DNA from: Lysinibacter cavernae
GTDB lineage: Bacteria; Actinomycetota; Actinomycetes; Actinomycetales; Microbacteriaceae
Length of the DNA: 64,000 nt
Assembly (NCBI RefSeq): GCF_011758565.1
Contig: NZ_JAAMOX010000002.1
Location: forward strand, 186,001 to 250,000
Direction of reading: 5' to 3'
Below, piece by piece: positions 1 to 9,976 of this stretch (the stretch's first letter is position 1; every line of letters starts with the position of its first letter). The position numbers were made by a program, and so were the translations under genes. The notes under the pieces are model-generated. The model saw only the letters and a list, made by a program, of their open reading frames with translations. It searched no databases and was not told where the DNA came from.

Positions 1-1473
1 GATGATCTCTTCGAGAACATCCCACACCTGGGGACGGCTGCGCTCAACCATACGCTTTGCGGCCTTGATGTTCTGAGCGTGGCTCAGGTCGATCAGGCGC
101 TTGATCACGAACGGCTTGAAGAGCTCGAGAGCCATCTGCTTTGGCAGACCACACTGGTGCAGCTTGAGCTGCGGTCCGACAATAATTACCGAACGACCGG
201 AGTAGTCAACACGCTTACCAAGAAGGTTCTGACGGAATCGACCCTGCTTACCCTTCAGCATGTCGCTGAGGGACTTGAGGGCACGGTTACCGGTACCCGT
301 AACCGGGCGACCACGACGACCGTTGTCGAATAGTGCGTCAACGGCTTCCTGCAGCATGCGCTTCTCGTTGTTCACGATGATCTCGGGTGCACCGAGGTCG
401 AGCAGACGACGAAGACGGTTGTTGCGGTTGATCACGCGACGGTACAGGTCGTTGAGGTCAGACGTTGCGAAACGTCCACCGTCAAGCTGAACCATTGGGC
501 GAAGCTCAGGAGGAATCACCGGAACAACATCAAGAACCATGGATGCGGGGCTTCCACCGGTCTGGAGGAAGGAGCTCACAACCTTCAGGCGCTTGATGGC
601 ACGGATCTTCTTCTGGCCCTTGCCCTCTGCGATCTGGGTGCGAAGCGTTTCGGCTTCGTTGGCCAGGTCGAAGGCGAGCAGGCGCTTCTTGATGGCTTCG
701 GCGCCCATGTAGGCCTCGAAGTAGCTACCAAAGCGGTCGACGAGCTCGTTGAAGACGGCGTCTTCGGGCTTGAGGTCGCCAACCTTAAGGTTGCGGAACT
801 CTTCCCAGACGCGCTCGAGGCGAGCAATGTCTTCGTCGTAGCTCTTGCGGATCGACGACATCTCTTTGTCAGCAGAGTCGCGGGCACGACGCTTCTGGTC
901 GGCCTTTGCCCCTTCTGCCTCGAGTGCTGCCAGGTCCTTCTCGGCCTGCTGCTGGCGCTCACCGATAGAGGCGTCGCGCTGGTCGCCAAGCGTCTTGAGT
1001 TCGAGGCGAAGCTCGTTCTCAAGGCCGGGCATGTCTTCGTGACGGCCTTCTTCATCGATGTCGATGATCATGTACGCAGCGAAGTAGATGACCTTCTCGA
1101 GGTCCTTCGGTGCCATGTCGAGCAGGTAACCCAAGCGCGAAGGAACGCCCTTGAAGTACCAGATGTGGGTTACGGGAGCGGCAAGCTCGATGTGTCCCAT
1201 GCGCTCACGACGGACGGAGGACTTGGTGACCTCCACGCCACAGCGCTCACACACGATGCCCTTAAAGCGGACACGCTTGTACTTGCCACAGGAGCATTCC
1301 CAGTCGCGGCTCGGTCCGAAGATCTGCTCTCCGAAGAGGCCATCTTTCTCGGGCTTGAGCGTGCGGTAGTTGATCGTTTCGGGCTTCTTTACTTCACCGT
1401 ATGACCAGCGGCGAATATCCTCCGCCGTAGCCAGACGGATCTGAAGCTCGTCAAAAGTTGTTGCGTCGAGCAA
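1..1473 (-). CDS. rpoC: DNA-directed RNA polymerase subunit beta' (partial, cut by window start)
   Basis: Largest subunit of RNA polymerase, forming part of the catalytic cleft. Only the first 491 codons are inside the window; the gene runs off the left edge. The N-terminus reads [14 protein letters not shown] after a TTG start at 1473, chosen because AAGGAG lies six bases upstream and no ATG fits the conserved N-terminus. The zinc-binding motif [20 protein letters not shown] is complete near residues 60-80, and the conserved [12 protein letters not shown] segment follows near residue 440. It lies 42 bp downstream of rpoB on the same strand, the usual rpoBC operon. Identification is certain; only the start codon choice is inferred. 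Confidence 0.97.
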   Translation of the reverse strand, partial: MLDATTFDELQIRLATAEDIRRWSYGEVKKPETINYRTLKPEKDGLFGEQIFGPSRDWECSCGKYKRVRFKGIVCERCGVEVTKSSVRRERMGHIELAAPVTHIWYFKGVPSRLGYLLDMAPKDLEKVIYFAAYMIIDIDEEGRHEDMPGLENELRLELKTLGDQRDASIGERQQQAEKDLAALEAEGAKADQKRRARDSADKEMSSIRKSYDEDIARLERVWEEFRNLKVGDLKPEDAVFNELVDRFGSYFEAYMGAEAIKKRLLAFDLANEAETLRTQIAEGKGQKKIRAIKRLKVVSSFLQTGGSPASMVLDVVPVIPPELRPMVQLDGGRFATSDLNDLYRRVINRNNRLRRLLDLGAPEIIVNNEKRMLQEAVDALFDNGRRGRPVTGTGNRALKSLSDMLKGKQGRFRQNLLGKRVDYSGRSVIIVGPQLKLHQCGLPKQMALELFKPFVIKRLIDLSHAQNIKAAKRMVERSRPQVWDVLEEII

Positions 1474-1515
1474 TTTTTCTCCTTGAAAAGAAATCTTCTA
1501 GTGTCTGGTTGCGGC

Positions 1516-4500
1516 TTAGATCTCGTCGATAGTCGACGACTCAAAGCGGCTCGAAAGGTTAATGCCGAGCTCCTCCGCAGTGCGGTGGGCCTCATCATCT
1601 GTATCGCGCAGGTTGACCGCGGTGCCGTCGGCGCCGAGTACTTCTACGTTCAAGCAGAGTGACTGCATTTCCTTCATCAACACACGGAACGATTCAGGAA
1701 CACCAGGCTCCGGAATGTTCTCACCCTTCACGATGGCCTCGTAGACCTTCACACGGCCGAGGATGTCATCCGACTTGACGGTGAGGAGCTCTTGCAGGGC
1801 GTAAGCGGCACCATATGCCTCAAGCGCCCAAACTTCCATCTCACCAAATCGCTGTCCACCGAACTGTGCCTTACCACCCAGCGGCTGCTGTGTGATCATC
1901 GAGTACGGTCCTGTTGAACGAGCGTGAATCTTGTCGTCAACAAGGTGGTGCAGCTTGAGGATGTACATGTAACCCACCGAAACTGGCATGGGGTACGGCT
2001 CACCGGAACGGCCATCGAACAGCTGAGTCTTACCGGTTGAACCGATGAGACGCTCGCCGTCGCGGGTCAGGGTGGTGGAGTCAAGCAGACCGGCGATCTC
2101 TTCCTCGGTTGCACCGTCAAATACCGGGGTCGCAACCTTGGTGTTTGGCTCGGCGCTGAAGGCTTCCTTCGGCAGGTTTGCTGCCCACTCAGGCAGACCC
2201 TCAACGTTCCAACCCTGCTTGGCGATCCAGCCGAGGTGAATCTCGAGCACCTGGCCGAAGTTCATTCGACCGGGAATTCCGAGCGGGTTAAGGATGACGT
2301 CGACGGGGGTTCCATCGGCAAGGAACGGCATGTCTTCAACGGGCAGAATCTTGGAGATAACACCCTTGTTGCCGTGACGGCCAGCAAGCTTGTCACCCTC
2401 GGTGATCTTACGCTTCTGTGCGAGGTACACAACGACGCGCTGGTTGACGCCTGAGCCAAGCTCATCGTCCTGCTCGGTGTCGAACACCTTGACAGCGGTA
2501 ACGGTTCCCGAAGTACCGTGAGGCACCTTGAGGCTCGTGTCGCGAACTTCGCGGCTCTTCTCGTTGAAGATGGCGCGAAGCAGACGCTCCTCGGCGCTCA
2601 GCTCGGTCTCGCCCTTTGGCGTGACCTTACCAACGAGGATGTCGCCGGGGCGAACCTCTGCACCGATACGGATGATGCCGCGCTCGTCGAGGTCCTTGAG
2701 GGCCTCAACCGATGCGTTTGGCAGGTCGCGGGTGATTTCTTCTTTACCGAGCTTCGTGTCACGAGCATCAACATCGTATTCCTCGATGTGGATCGACGAC
2801 AGCGTGTCTTCCTTGACCAGGTTCTGGCTCAGGATGATCGCGTCCTCGAAGTTGTGACCCTCCCACGACATGAACGCAACGAGCAGGTTCTTACCGAGTG
2901 CCAGCTCACCGTTTTCGGTTGCGGGACCATCGGCGATAACCTCGCCAGCCTCAACACGCTCGCCAGCCTTGACGATCACGCGGTGGTTGTAGCTGGTGCC
3001 CTGGTTCGAGCGGTCAAACTTGCGCAGGTAGTAGCTCTTGCTGCCACCCTCGTCGAGCATGACGGTAACAACGTCGGCCGAAACCTCCGAAACGACACCG
3101 GCCTTCTCAGCGGTGATCACGTCGCCGGCATCGATGGCCGCGAAGCCCTCCATACCGGTTCCGACTACTGGGCTCTCGCTGCGTACCAGCGGCACAGCCT
3201 GACGCTGCATGTTGGCACCCATGAGGGCGCGGTTCGCGTCATCGTGCTCAAGGAACGGGATCAGCGAGGTCGCTACCGACACCATCTGGCGCGGCGAAAC
3301 ATCCATGTAGTCAACGCGCTCGGCGTCAACCAGCACAACCTCGGAACCCTGCGGACGAGCAAGAACCTGCTTCTCGGCGAAGCGGGCATCCTCGGTGAGG
3401 GGCGCGTTTGCCTGAGCAACGAGGAACTCGTCTTCTTCGTGGGCCGTGAGGTAGTCGATGTGATCGGTAACCACGCCGTCAACAACGCGACGGTACGGGG
3501 TCTCGATGAAACCGAAGGAGTTAATGCGGGCGAATGTAGCCAGCGAGCCGATCAGACCAATGTTTGGGCCTTCAGGAGTCTCAATGGGGCACATACGGCC
3601 GTAGTGGCTTGGGTGAACGTCACGAACCTCAACACCTGCACGCTCACGCGACAGACCACCCGGTCCGAGCGCCGAAAGACGACGCTTGTGGGTGAGACCC
3701 GCGAGTGGGTTGTTCTGGTCCATGAACTGCGACAGCTGGCTGGTTCCGAAGAACTCCTTGATCGCTGCGAGCACAGGGCGAGTGTTGATCAGGGTGTTCG
3801 GCGTAATCGCTTCGATGTCCTGTGTGGTCATGCGCTCGCGCACAACACGCTCCATACGGCTCAGACCCGTGCGGACCTGATTCTGGATGAGCTCACCAAC
3901 GGCACGGATACGACGGTTACCGAAGTGGTCGATGTCGTCAGTGTCGAGGCGGATGTCAACAGGCTTGCCTTCGCGGGTTCCCGGCAGGGTTGCGGTTCCG
4001 GCGTGCAGGGCGACCAGGTACTTGATCGTGGCGACGACATCCTCAAGCGAGAGGACCGAGTCGGACAGAGGAGCTTCGAGGCCAAGCTTGCGGTTGATCT
4101 TGTAACGACCAACCTTCGCGAGGTCGTAACGCTTCTCGTTGAAGTACGAGTTGTCGAGGAGCGAGCGAGCGGCCTCAATGGCAACCTGCTCACCCGGACG
4201 CTGCTTGCGGTAGATGTCCTTAAGGGCGTCTTCCTGCGTAAGGATGTTGTCCTTCTCAAGCGTGAGCTCGATTGACTCGTAGCCCTTGTACTCTTCGAGG
4301 ATTTCTTCGCTCGTCATGCCGAGCGCCTTGAGGAACACCGTAACCGACTGCTTACGCTTGCGGTCGATGCGAACACCAACCTGGTCGCGCTTATCGATCT
4401 CGAACTCAAGCCAAGCACCACGGCTTGGGATGATGCGTGCGGTGAAGACGTCTTTATCGCTCGTCTTCTCCTGGATGCGCTCGAAGTAGACTCCTGGGCT

Positions 4501-5007
4501 ACGAACCAGCTGAGAAACGACAACACGCTCGGTGCCGTTGATGATGAACGTTCCACGCTCGGTCATCAGCGGGAAGTCACCCATGTAGACGGTCTGGTTC
4601 TTGAATACCTGGGTCTCTTTGTGGAAGAACTCGGCCTCTACGTAGAGAGGAGCCGAGTAGGTCTTGCCACGCTCTTTACACTCGTCAATCGAGTATTTCT
4701 GTTCGTCAAGGAACGGGTCCTTGAACGACAGCTGCATGGTTCCGCCGTTGTCTTCGATCGGCGAGATCTCTTCAAAGATCTCTTCGAGGCCGTTGCGAGT
4801 TGCGAGGTCATCGCGACCAGCTTTCTCGGCCTCGGCAACACGTGTCTTCCACGCGTCGCTACCGACGAGCCAGTCGAAGCTCTCGGTCTGCAAAGCAAGC
4901 AGATCGGGAGCGGTCAGGGTGTCGCTAATTTTGGCAAACGAGAGCCGCTGGTGAAGGCGGCCGTTCTTGGGCGTATTACTGGTGGATGCGTTGCGCGCAG
5001 CAGCCAA
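1516..5007 (-). CDS. rpoB: DNA-directed RNA polymerase subunit beta
   Basis: Second-largest RNA polymerase subunit, 1,163 residues, the normal length for actinobacteria. The open frame extends to 5178, but the start is taken as TTG at 5007 ([20 protein letters not shown]) because GGAGG sits nine bases upstream and the extra N-terminal residues do not look like RpoB. The rifampicin pocket reads [20 protein letters not shown] followed by [12 protein letters not shown], with the usual Asp, His and Ser residues, so no classic resistance change is visible. [19 protein letters not shown] near the C-terminus is the conserved beta clamp segment. It is transcribed with rpoC. No rplJL or other ribosomal gene is next to it; instead a divergent methyltransferase gene begins about 480 bp upstream. 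Confidence 0.98.
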   Translation of the reverse strand: MAAARNASTSNTPKNGRLHQRLSFAKISDTLTAPDLLALQTESFDWLVGSDAWKTRVAEAEKAGRDDLATRNGLEEIFEEISPIEDNGGTMQLSFKDPFLDEQKYSIDECKERGKTYSAPLYVEAEFFHKETQVFKNQTVYMGDFPLMTERGTFIINGTERVVVSQLVRSPGVYFERIQEKTSDKDVFTARIIPSRGAWLEFEIDKRDQVGVRIDRKRKQSVTVFLKALGMTSEEILEEYKGYESIELTLEKDNILTQEDALKDIYRKQRPGEQVAIEAARSLLDNSYFNEKRYDLAKVGRYKINRKLGLEAPLSDSVLSLEDVVATIKYLVALHAGTATLPGTREGKPVDIRLDTDDIDHFGNRRIRAVGELIQNQVRTGLSRMERVVRERMTTQDIEAITPNTLINTRPVLAAIKEFFGTSQLSQFMDQNNPLAGLTHKRRLSALGPGGLSRERAGVEVRDVHPSHYGRMCPIETPEGPNIGLIGSLATFARINSFGFIETPYRRVVDGVVTDHIDYLTAHEEDEFLVAQANAPLTEDARFAEKQVLARPQGSEVVLVDAERVDYMDVSPRQMVSVATSLIPFLEHDDANRALMGANMQRQAVPLVRSESPVVGTGMEGFAAIDAGDVITAEKAGVVSEVSADVVTVMLDEGGSKSYYLRKFDRSNQGTSYNHRVIVKAGERVEAGEVIADGPATENGELALGKNLLVAFMSWEGHNFEDAIILSQNLVKEDTLSSIHIEEYDVDARDTKLGKEEITRDLPNASVEALKDLDERGIIRIGAEVRPGDILVGKVTPKGETELSAEERLLRAIFNEKSREVRDTSLKVPHGTSGTVTAVKVFDTEQDDELGSGVNQRVVVYLAQKRKITEGDKLAGRHGNKGVISKILPVEDMPFLADGTPVDVILNPLGIPGRMNFGQVLEIHLGWIAKQGWNVEGLPEWAANLPKEAFSAEPNTKVATPVFDGATEEEIAGLLDSTTLTRDGERLIGSTGKTQLFDGRSGEPYPMPVSVGYMYILKLHHLVDDKIHARSTGPYSMITQQPLGGKAQFGGQRFGEMEVWALEAYGAAYALQELLTVKSDDILGRVKVYEAIVKGENIPEPGVPESFRVLMKEMQSLCLNVEVLGADGTAVNLRDTDDEAHRTAEELGINLSSRFESSTIDEI

Positions 5008-5488
5008 GGGAAATAACCTCCGTGGGCCCCGTCGGGCCAGTTCACTGGTGTAATTATTGGGAAGACTCGTCAGACGGGATGCGTCAACTCGCTTAGTGGA
5101 GCGAGTATGAAGGCCGACCGCAATATGAAGGCAAAGATGTCTGGGAGCGCAACTATCAACTATATGCGCTGACGACACTCCTGTCTAGCCTTGTTCTTGA
5201 CCTCACAGGATTTTTCGAGTATGAGTACGTGCGCCTCACGCGTGCTGAACCGATCGCACGCGAAAATACGGCGGTGTTGAGCCCCTAAGCTCCTCACCGC
5301 CGGTTCTCACGGGGACCGAATTTTAACCGGCCTGGTGAGAACACTCAGATAATAATCCCCTTCGACGCCCATTACAAGATTTTCCTACGCTCGTGGGGTG
5401 CGTTCTCGCTCGTGGGGTGCGGATTTTCGCACCCCACGACGCAAAGTGCACCCCGCGAGCGCCGAGACGAGCGGCGGTTGGTAGAGTC
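5008..5488. promoter_or_regulatory. Divergent intergenic region upstream of rpoB and the methyltransferase gene
   Basis: This 481-bp gap must hold the rpoB promoter (minus strand) and the promoter of the plus-strand methyltransferase gene. I could not assign convincing -35 and -10 boxes. Arms GTTCTCAC (5303-5310) and GTGAGAAC (5335-5342) form an 8-bp inverted repeat around a 24-base spacer. A nested palindromic element (5389-5460) lies just before the methyltransferase start and is listed separately. Confidence 0.5.
5389..5460. repeat. Nested extragenic palindrome, copy 1
   Basis: Four copies of a 14-base word are packed in 72 bp: GCTCGTGGGGTGCG at 5389-5402 and 5408-5421, then inverted at 5429-5439 and 5447-5460. 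The inner pair makes a hairpin with a short loop and the outer pair can close around it. The same arrangement recurs at 50359-50430. It ends about 28 bases before the methyltransferase ATG and resembles REP-type intergenic repeats; its role is unknown. Confidence 0.85.
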
Positions 5489-6346
5489 ATGAACGTGAAC
5501 CAGCATCCCGAAAAGCGATTGAGCGTCAGCGGCTATATCGCCACAATTGAGAAGGATCGCTTCGTGCCCGGTTCGTACCAGCTGGTTGTTGATGGGACAC
5601 CGCAGTCGCATGTGAACCTCGACGATCCGAGCGACCTCTTCTTCGAGTACATCCAGCGCATCGGCCACATCATCGACCTTGTCGCGATGCCAGGTCAACC
5701 CATTACGGCGCTGCATCTTGGCGCTGGCGCTCTCACGCTCCCCCGCTATGTGGAGGCAACACGGCCTGGATCGCGCCAGCAGGTTGTTGAGCTTGAGAGC
5801 GATCTTGTCGACTTTGTGCGAGCCGAACTGCCGTTGCCAAAACGCGCGGCCATTCGCGTGCGTCACGGCGATGCCAGGGAAGTTGTTGCAAAGCTGCCTG
5901 CTGGGCTTCACGGCAATATCGACCTCATCGTTGTGGACATTTTCTCAGGGTCGCGGACACCGGCTCACGTAACGAGCCAGGAATTTTACGAACTGCTCAA
6001 GCCGCTGCTCACTCCACACGGCATCATCGCGGTCAACGTTGCGGACGGCCCCGGGCTCAAGTTCGCTCGCTCTCAGGTCGCAACACTTCGTTCGCTGTTC
6101 CCCTATGTGAGCGCCATCGCTGAAGCACAGATCCTCAAGGGGCGCCGGTTTGGCAACGTTGTGCTCATGGCAGCGCTCAACGACCCCGACGCCGACTGGA
6201 TGCCTCGGCTGCTCGCAGGGGGCCCGCATCCGGCCAAGTTCATGGAGGGCACCGAGCTTGCTGCGTTTGCCGCTTCTGCGCCGATCGTGACAGACGCGAC
6301 CGCTATCCCGTCTCCCCCTCCTGCCCGCAATATCTTCCAGGTCTAG
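5489..6346 (+). CDS. Spermidine-synthase-like SAM-dependent methyltransferase fold protein
   Basis: A 285-residue Rossmann-fold protein of the spermine/spermidine synthase superfamily. The SAM-type glycine motif is seen as ALHLGAGALTLPRY near residue 70, followed by an acidic strand end (VVELESDLVDFVR), the aspartate-containing HGDAREVV, and VVDIFSG, where the family places its catalytic or substrate-binding acid. The ATG at 5489 is chosen over an upstream frame extension that would run through the palindromic repeat. Actinobacterial relatives are usually called fused MFS/spermidine synthase or spermidine synthase-like proteins, and many do not make spermidine. The true substrate cannot be read from the sequence. 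It stands alone between rpoB (divergent) and the SprT gene. Confidence 0.8.
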   Translation: MNVNQHPEKRLSVSGYIATIEKDRFVPGSYQLVVDGTPQSHVNLDDPSDLFFEYIQRIGHIIDLVAMPGQPITALHLGAGALTLPRYVEATRPGSRQQVVELESDLVDFVRAELPLPKRAAIRVRHGDAREVVAKLPAGLHGNIDLIVVDIFSGSRTPAHVTSQEFYELLKPLLTPHGIIAVNVADGPGLKFARSQVATLRSLFPYVSAIAEAQILKGRRFGNVVLMAALNDPDADWMPRLLAGGPHPAKFMEGTELAAFAASAPIVTDATAIPSPPPARNIFQV

Positions 6347-6425
6347 ACCCCACCGAACACAACCCGCTGTCGGACGCGCGCCGTACTATTGAGTCGAGAA
6401 TTGGCTGCGGTAACAAGGAGGCACG

Positions 6426-6923
6426 ATGGCAGAACTCACGCGCGTCCGAGTGTGGGCGCAGGCCCTTATCAACCTTCACCTTGATTCGAACAGCTGGACC
6501 TTCGACTTCGACAACGCCAAGCGCAGGGCCGGCCTGTGTGATTACCAGAAGAAGCGCATTACAGTCTCTCGGTATCTTGCAGCAAAATACGACGACGACG
6601 AGATCCACCAAATCTTGCTCCACGAAATCGCGCACGCCCTTGCGGGGCACAGGGCTGGACACGGCCAAAAGTGGAAGGCGATCGCTGACGACCTCGGTTA
6701 CGACGGCAAACGACTCCATGACGGAGAATCCGCCCACGAACTCGCACCCTATGTCGGAACATGCCCAGCCGGTCACCACCACTACCGCTACCGCAAACCC
6801 ACACGGCCTCTTGCCTGCGGCCTGTGTGGCAGGGGGTTCCGCCAAGAGCACCTCATTACCTGGAGGACCCAAACGCTAGACCCCGGCGAGCGCCGTGCTC
6901 TGCAACGGGCTGCCCGCGAATAA
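6426..6923 (+). CDS. SprT-like zinc metallopeptidase domain protein
   Basis: A 165-residue protein with the SprT-like fold. The zinc-binding HExxH motif is HEIAHALAGH near residue 67, followed by HGQKWKAIADDLGY, typical of SprT/Spartan domains. Two further cysteine pairs (C..AGHHH and CGLCGRGF) near the C-terminus form the zinc ribbon expected of the family. AAGGAGG lies just upstream of the ATG. SprT-like proteins are thought to be proteases, some acting on DNA-protein crosslinks; a specific role here is inference. It follows the methyltransferase by 79 bp and may be co-transcribed. Confidence 0.85.
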   Translation: MAELTRVRVWAQALINLHLDSNSWTFDFDNAKRRAGLCDYQKKRITVSRYLAAKYDDDEIHQILLHEIAHALAGHRAGHGQKWKAIADDLGYDGKRLHDGESAHELAPYVGTCPAGHHHYRYRKPTRPLACGLCGRGFRQEHLITWRTQTLDPGERRALQRAARE

Positions 6924-7265
6924 ACACCGAGTTCACAGCTTTGTGGTCCCGCGTTCACAGCAAGATGCTCTATTGTTGGTGAAGAGCACCCACTGATGGG
7001 TTGCCCGCGTCGTAGAACGCAAACTTTTATTGGGACCCAACGGGGTTACCGATTCAATCACTTTCTTACGGCGAACGGATGCGCGAACCCGCGCTTTCGC
7101 CACTCTCACACAGCTTTCCTGTGTTGCTTTTGCCGTGTTGTTCGCAGCGCGTTTTAAACCGACACAATGCGCGAGCGCCGCCACGTTTATCGGGGTGGTC
7201 TGGCGCTGGCGGGCGTGAGCACACCGCGCTGCCGCCTGCGCAGCGCAGAAGTTGGACAAATCTAT
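6924..7265 (+). promoter_or_regulatory. Long leader region upstream of the DEAD-box helicase gene
   Basis: A 342-bp stretch without a credible gene precedes the helicase start. It opens with two direct copies of GTTCACAG (near 6930 and 6950) that could be a protein-binding site or part of a promoter. Open frames here are short and lack ribosome-binding sites. A long untranslated leader would fit a cold-inducible RNA helicase, but this is inference and no known thermosensor motif was recognised. Confidence 0.4.
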
Positions 7266-8693
7266 ATGACTACCTTTGCTGAACTTGGCCTTCCGGCCCC
7301 TCTCGTAGCTGTTCTTGAAAAAGACGGCAAAACGGAGGCGTTCCCCATCCAAGAAGACACGCTGCCAGATACGCTCGCCGGTCGCGACGTACTTGGCCGC
7401 GGAAAAACGGGCTCCGGCAAGACCATCGCGTTTGCACTTCCGCTGGTCGCACGCCTGGGTGGCGTGCTTTCCGGTGGGAAGCGCCAGCCTGGCCGCCCGC
7501 TCGGCCTCATCCTTGCTCCGACGCGTGAGCTCGCGACACAGATCGCCGCAACCATTGCGCCGCTCGCCGAGGCGTACAACCTGACCACGACCACCATCTT
7601 TGGTGGAGTAAGCCAGGGTCGCCAGGTTGACGCGCTTCGCCGCGGTGTTGACATCGTTGTGGCCTGCCCTGGCCGCCTCGAAGACCTCATGAAGCAGGGC
7701 TACGTCAAGCTCGACGCTGTTGAGATCACCATCCTTGACGAGGCTGACCACATGGCCGACCTCGGTTTCCTTCCTGGCGTCACGCGCATCATGGAGGCAA
7801 CCCCATCAAACGGCCAACGCCTCCTGTTCTCGGCAACCCTCGATAACGGAGTAGACAAGCTCGTTCGCAAGTTCCTCACCGATGCCAAGATGCACTCGGT
7901 CGACGAGGCAAACTCGCCGGTCGCAGCAATGACGCACAACGTGTACGAGGTTTCCTCCGTAGACGCAAAGAAGGACCTCATCAAGAAGCTCGCTTCGGGA
8001 CAGGGCCGCCGCATCCTCTTCACCCGCACCAAGCACGCCGCGAAGAAGCTTGCGAAGCAGCTGACGGATTCGGGCATCCCATCTGTTGACCTGCACGGCA
8101 ACCTCTCGCAGAACCAACGAGACCGCAACCTCGCTGCATTCGGATCTGGCGAGGCCCGTGTCCTTGTTGCAACCGACGTCGCAGCCCGCGGAGTCCACGT
8201 TGACAACGTTGAGCTCGTCGTCCACGTTGACCCGCCGATGGAGCACAAGGCATACTTGCACCGCTCTGGCCGCACCGCACGTGCTGGGAGCGAAGGCCAG
8301 GTCGTCACGATCTGCCTCCCAGAGCAGCGTCGCGACCTTGGCGCACTGCTTCGAAAGGCCGCCATCACGGTTACGCCAGTGCTCGTCACGGCCAACTCCG
8401 ACGTTGTCAACGAGCTCGTTGGACCAATTGCCGCATACGTGAAGCCTGCACCGCGCGCCATCCAGCCGCAGGGCGGCGGACGCTCCAACGGCGCAAACGC
8501 CCAGCGCAAGCGCGCCTCGCGTGGAACCGGCGGATTCGCCGGCGCGCCTTCACGTGGCGGCCAGGGCGGACGCTCAGGCGGACAAGGTGGTCAAGGCGGA
8601 CGCTCAGGCGGACAGGGTTCAGGACAGGGCGGACAGTCTCGCACCGGTGGTGGACGGCCGGCACAGGCCCGCTCGCAGCAGCGCTCGCGCTAG
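7266..8693 (+). CDS. DEAD-box ATP-dependent RNA helicase
   Basis: A 475-residue superfamily 2 helicase that unwinds RNA using ATP. Motifs in order: Q-motif region at the N-terminus (FAELGLPAPLVAVLEKDGK), Walker A GKTGSGKT, PTRELA, DEAD (DEADHMADLGF), SAT, then in the second RecA domain TDVAARGVHV and HRSGRTARAG. The C-terminus is a low-complexity tail rich in Gly, Arg, Gln and Ser, common in helicases that bind RNA loosely. The ATG at 7266 is preferred because the motif alignment begins there; the frame is open 33 codons further upstream but that part is unlike helicase sequence. A strong hairpin follows the stop. Likely role: ribosome assembly or cold adaptation (inferred from the family). 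Confidence 0.95.
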   Translation: MTTFAELGLPAPLVAVLEKDGKTEAFPIQEDTLPDTLAGRDVLGRGKTGSGKTIAFALPLVARLGGVLSGGKRQPGRPLGLILAPTRELATQIAATIAPLAEAYNLTTTTIFGGVSQGRQVDALRRGVDIVVACPGRLEDLMKQGYVKLDAVEITILDEADHMADLGFLPGVTRIMEATPSNGQRLLFSATLDNGVDKLVRKFLTDAKMHSVDEANSPVAAMTHNVYEVSSVDAKKDLIKKLASGQGRRILFTRTKHAAKKLAKQLTDSGIPSVDLHGNLSQNQRDRNLAAFGSGEARVLVATDVAARGVHVDNVELVVHVDPPMEHKAYLHRSGRTARAGSEGQVVTICLPEQRRDLGALLRKAAITVTPVLVTANSDVVNELVGPIAAYVKPAPRAIQPQGGGRSNGANAQRKRASRGTGGFAGAPSRGGQGGRSGGQGGQGGRSGGQGSGQGGQSRTGGGRPAQARSQQRSR

Positions 8694-8710
8694 ACCTCAG
8701 GACGCATCAA

Positions 8711-8746
8711 CCGAAGGCACCAACTCGAATGGGTTGGTGCCTTCGG
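8711..8746 (+). terminator. Hairpin terminator after the helicase gene
   Basis: Perfect 14-bp arms (CCGAAGGCACCAAC at 8711-8724 and its complement at 8733-8746) enclose an 8-base loop, 17 bp after the helicase stop codon. There is no long T-run, as is common in high-G+C actinobacteria. Confidence 0.8.
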
Positions 8747-8799
8747 CAGTTAACGGCAACATGGGAATAGTGACCAACAGCTGAGGGTTACCGTTCTGT

Positions 8800-9885
8800 A
8801 TGGCCCAATCACATCTCTTCTCCCCGCTCACCCTGCGAAACACAACGTTCCGCAACCGACTCTGGGTCTCGCCCATGTGTCAGTACTCGGTTGATAAACA
8901 CGACGGTGTTGCGACCGACTGGCACCTCGTACATCTTGGATCTATGGCGCGCGGTGGTGCCGGAGTGGTCATGCTTGAAGCGACTGCGGTGGTCCCAGAG
9001 GGCCGCATCGCCCGTGAGGATCTTGGCCTCTGGAATGACAACCAACGAGACGCTATGGTTCGACTCGTTGAAGTCATCCACTCGCACGGCGCTGGGGCAG
9101 CCGTTCAACTCGCGCACGCTGGACGCAAGGCATCCGTCTATCGACCGTGGGAGCCAGATCGCACGGGAACCGTTCCAGAGGCAGACGGTGGATGGCAAAC
9201 CCTCGCGCCGAGCGCCATCCCTTTTGACGGCATGTCGGTTCCGCGGGAGATGACCATCGAAGATATTGACGCCGTCGTTGAGGCATTTGGCCTTGCCACT
9301 CGGCGAGCAGTCGAGGCAGGTTTTGATGCCGTCGAGATCCACGCTGCGCACGGCTATCTCGTTCACCAGTTCTTGTCCCCGCTCAGCAATACCCGCACGG
9401 ATAGCTATGGTGGGAGCGCAGAAAACCGGGCAAGGCTCCTCCTGAGAATTATCGCCGCCGTTCGAGCCGAGATTGGCGAGCTGCCCGTGAGCGTTCGTTT
9501 CTCGGCCACCGACTACGCTGACGGCGGCTTGACCCCTGATGATGTTGCCGTGTTCGCCGGGTGGGCTGGCGTTGCGGGCGCCGATCTCATTGATGTCTCA
9601 ACGGGTGGGCTGGTTGCGGGGGTCAGCATCCCGCTCTCCCCCGGGTACCAGGTTCCTCATGCCGAGCTCATCCGCCGCGAGACGGGGCTGTGCACCGCAG
9701 CCGTCGGGCTCATTACCGACGCCGCCCAGGCCGAGACGATCGTGTCAAGTGGCCAGGCTGACGTTGTCCTTGTCGGTCGAGAGTTTTTGCGCAACCCGCA
9801 TTTTGCGCTGCAGGCGGCGGCAAAGCTTGGCGAACGCCTCAGCTACTCCCCACCGCAGTACGGCCGCGCACCCTACGAACACTAA
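8800..9885 (+). CDS. Old yellow enzyme family NADH:flavin oxidoreductase, YqjM type
   Basis: A 361-residue FMN-dependent ene-reductase that reduces activated C=C bonds with NAD(P)H. The N-terminus LFSPLTLRNTTFRNRLWVSP followed by MCQYS is typical of the thermophilic-like (YqjM) class, whose active-site cysteine sits in this MCQYS motif. The substrate-binding histidines are in AAHGYLVHQFLSPLSN, followed by the family signature NTRTDSYGGS. VLVGREFLRNPHFAL near the C-terminus contacts FMN phosphate. Physiological substrate is unknown; the class is often linked to oxidative stress or detoxification. It is flanked by a terminator and a long inverted repeat, so is probably monocistronic. Confidence 0.93.
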   Translation: MAQSHLFSPLTLRNTTFRNRLWVSPMCQYSVDKHDGVATDWHLVHLGSMARGGAGVVMLEATAVVPEGRIAREDLGLWNDNQRDAMVRLVEVIHSHGAGAAVQLAHAGRKASVYRPWEPDRTGTVPEADGGWQTLAPSAIPFDGMSVPREMTIEDIDAVVEAFGLATRRAVEAGFDAVEIHAAHGYLVHQFLSPLSNTRTDSYGGSAENRARLLLRIIAAVRAEIGELPVSVRFSATDYADGGLTPDDVAVFAGWAGVAGADLIDVSTGGLVAGVSIPLSPGYQVPHAELIRRETGLCTAAVGLITDAAQAETIVSSGQADVVLVGREFLRNPHFALQAAAKLGERLSYSPPQYGRAPYEH

Positions 9886-9895
9886 CCGCGTCAAA

Positions 9896-9967
9896 ACCTG
9901 CATCTATTTGCGACTTTTTGTCCCGAATAGCGAAATCCGGCGCAGAAAGTCGCAAATAGATGCAGGT
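9896..9967. repeat. Long perfect inverted repeat between convergent genes
   Basis: Arms of 22 bp match perfectly (ACCTGCATCTATTTGCGACT followed by TT at 9896-9917, complement at 9946-9967) around a 28-base spacer. It lies between the ene-reductase and the convergent Nudix gene, so it could end transcription from both sides, but the arms are A/T-containing and much longer than other terminators in this window. It may belong to a dispersed repeat family. Confidence 0.85.
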
Positions 9968-9976
9968 CGGCGGGGG

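Noticed and set aside
2518-4275. Long plus-strand open frame opposite rpoB
   Set aside because: Antisense shadow of rpoB caused by its codon bias; no ribosome-binding site and no recognisable domain.
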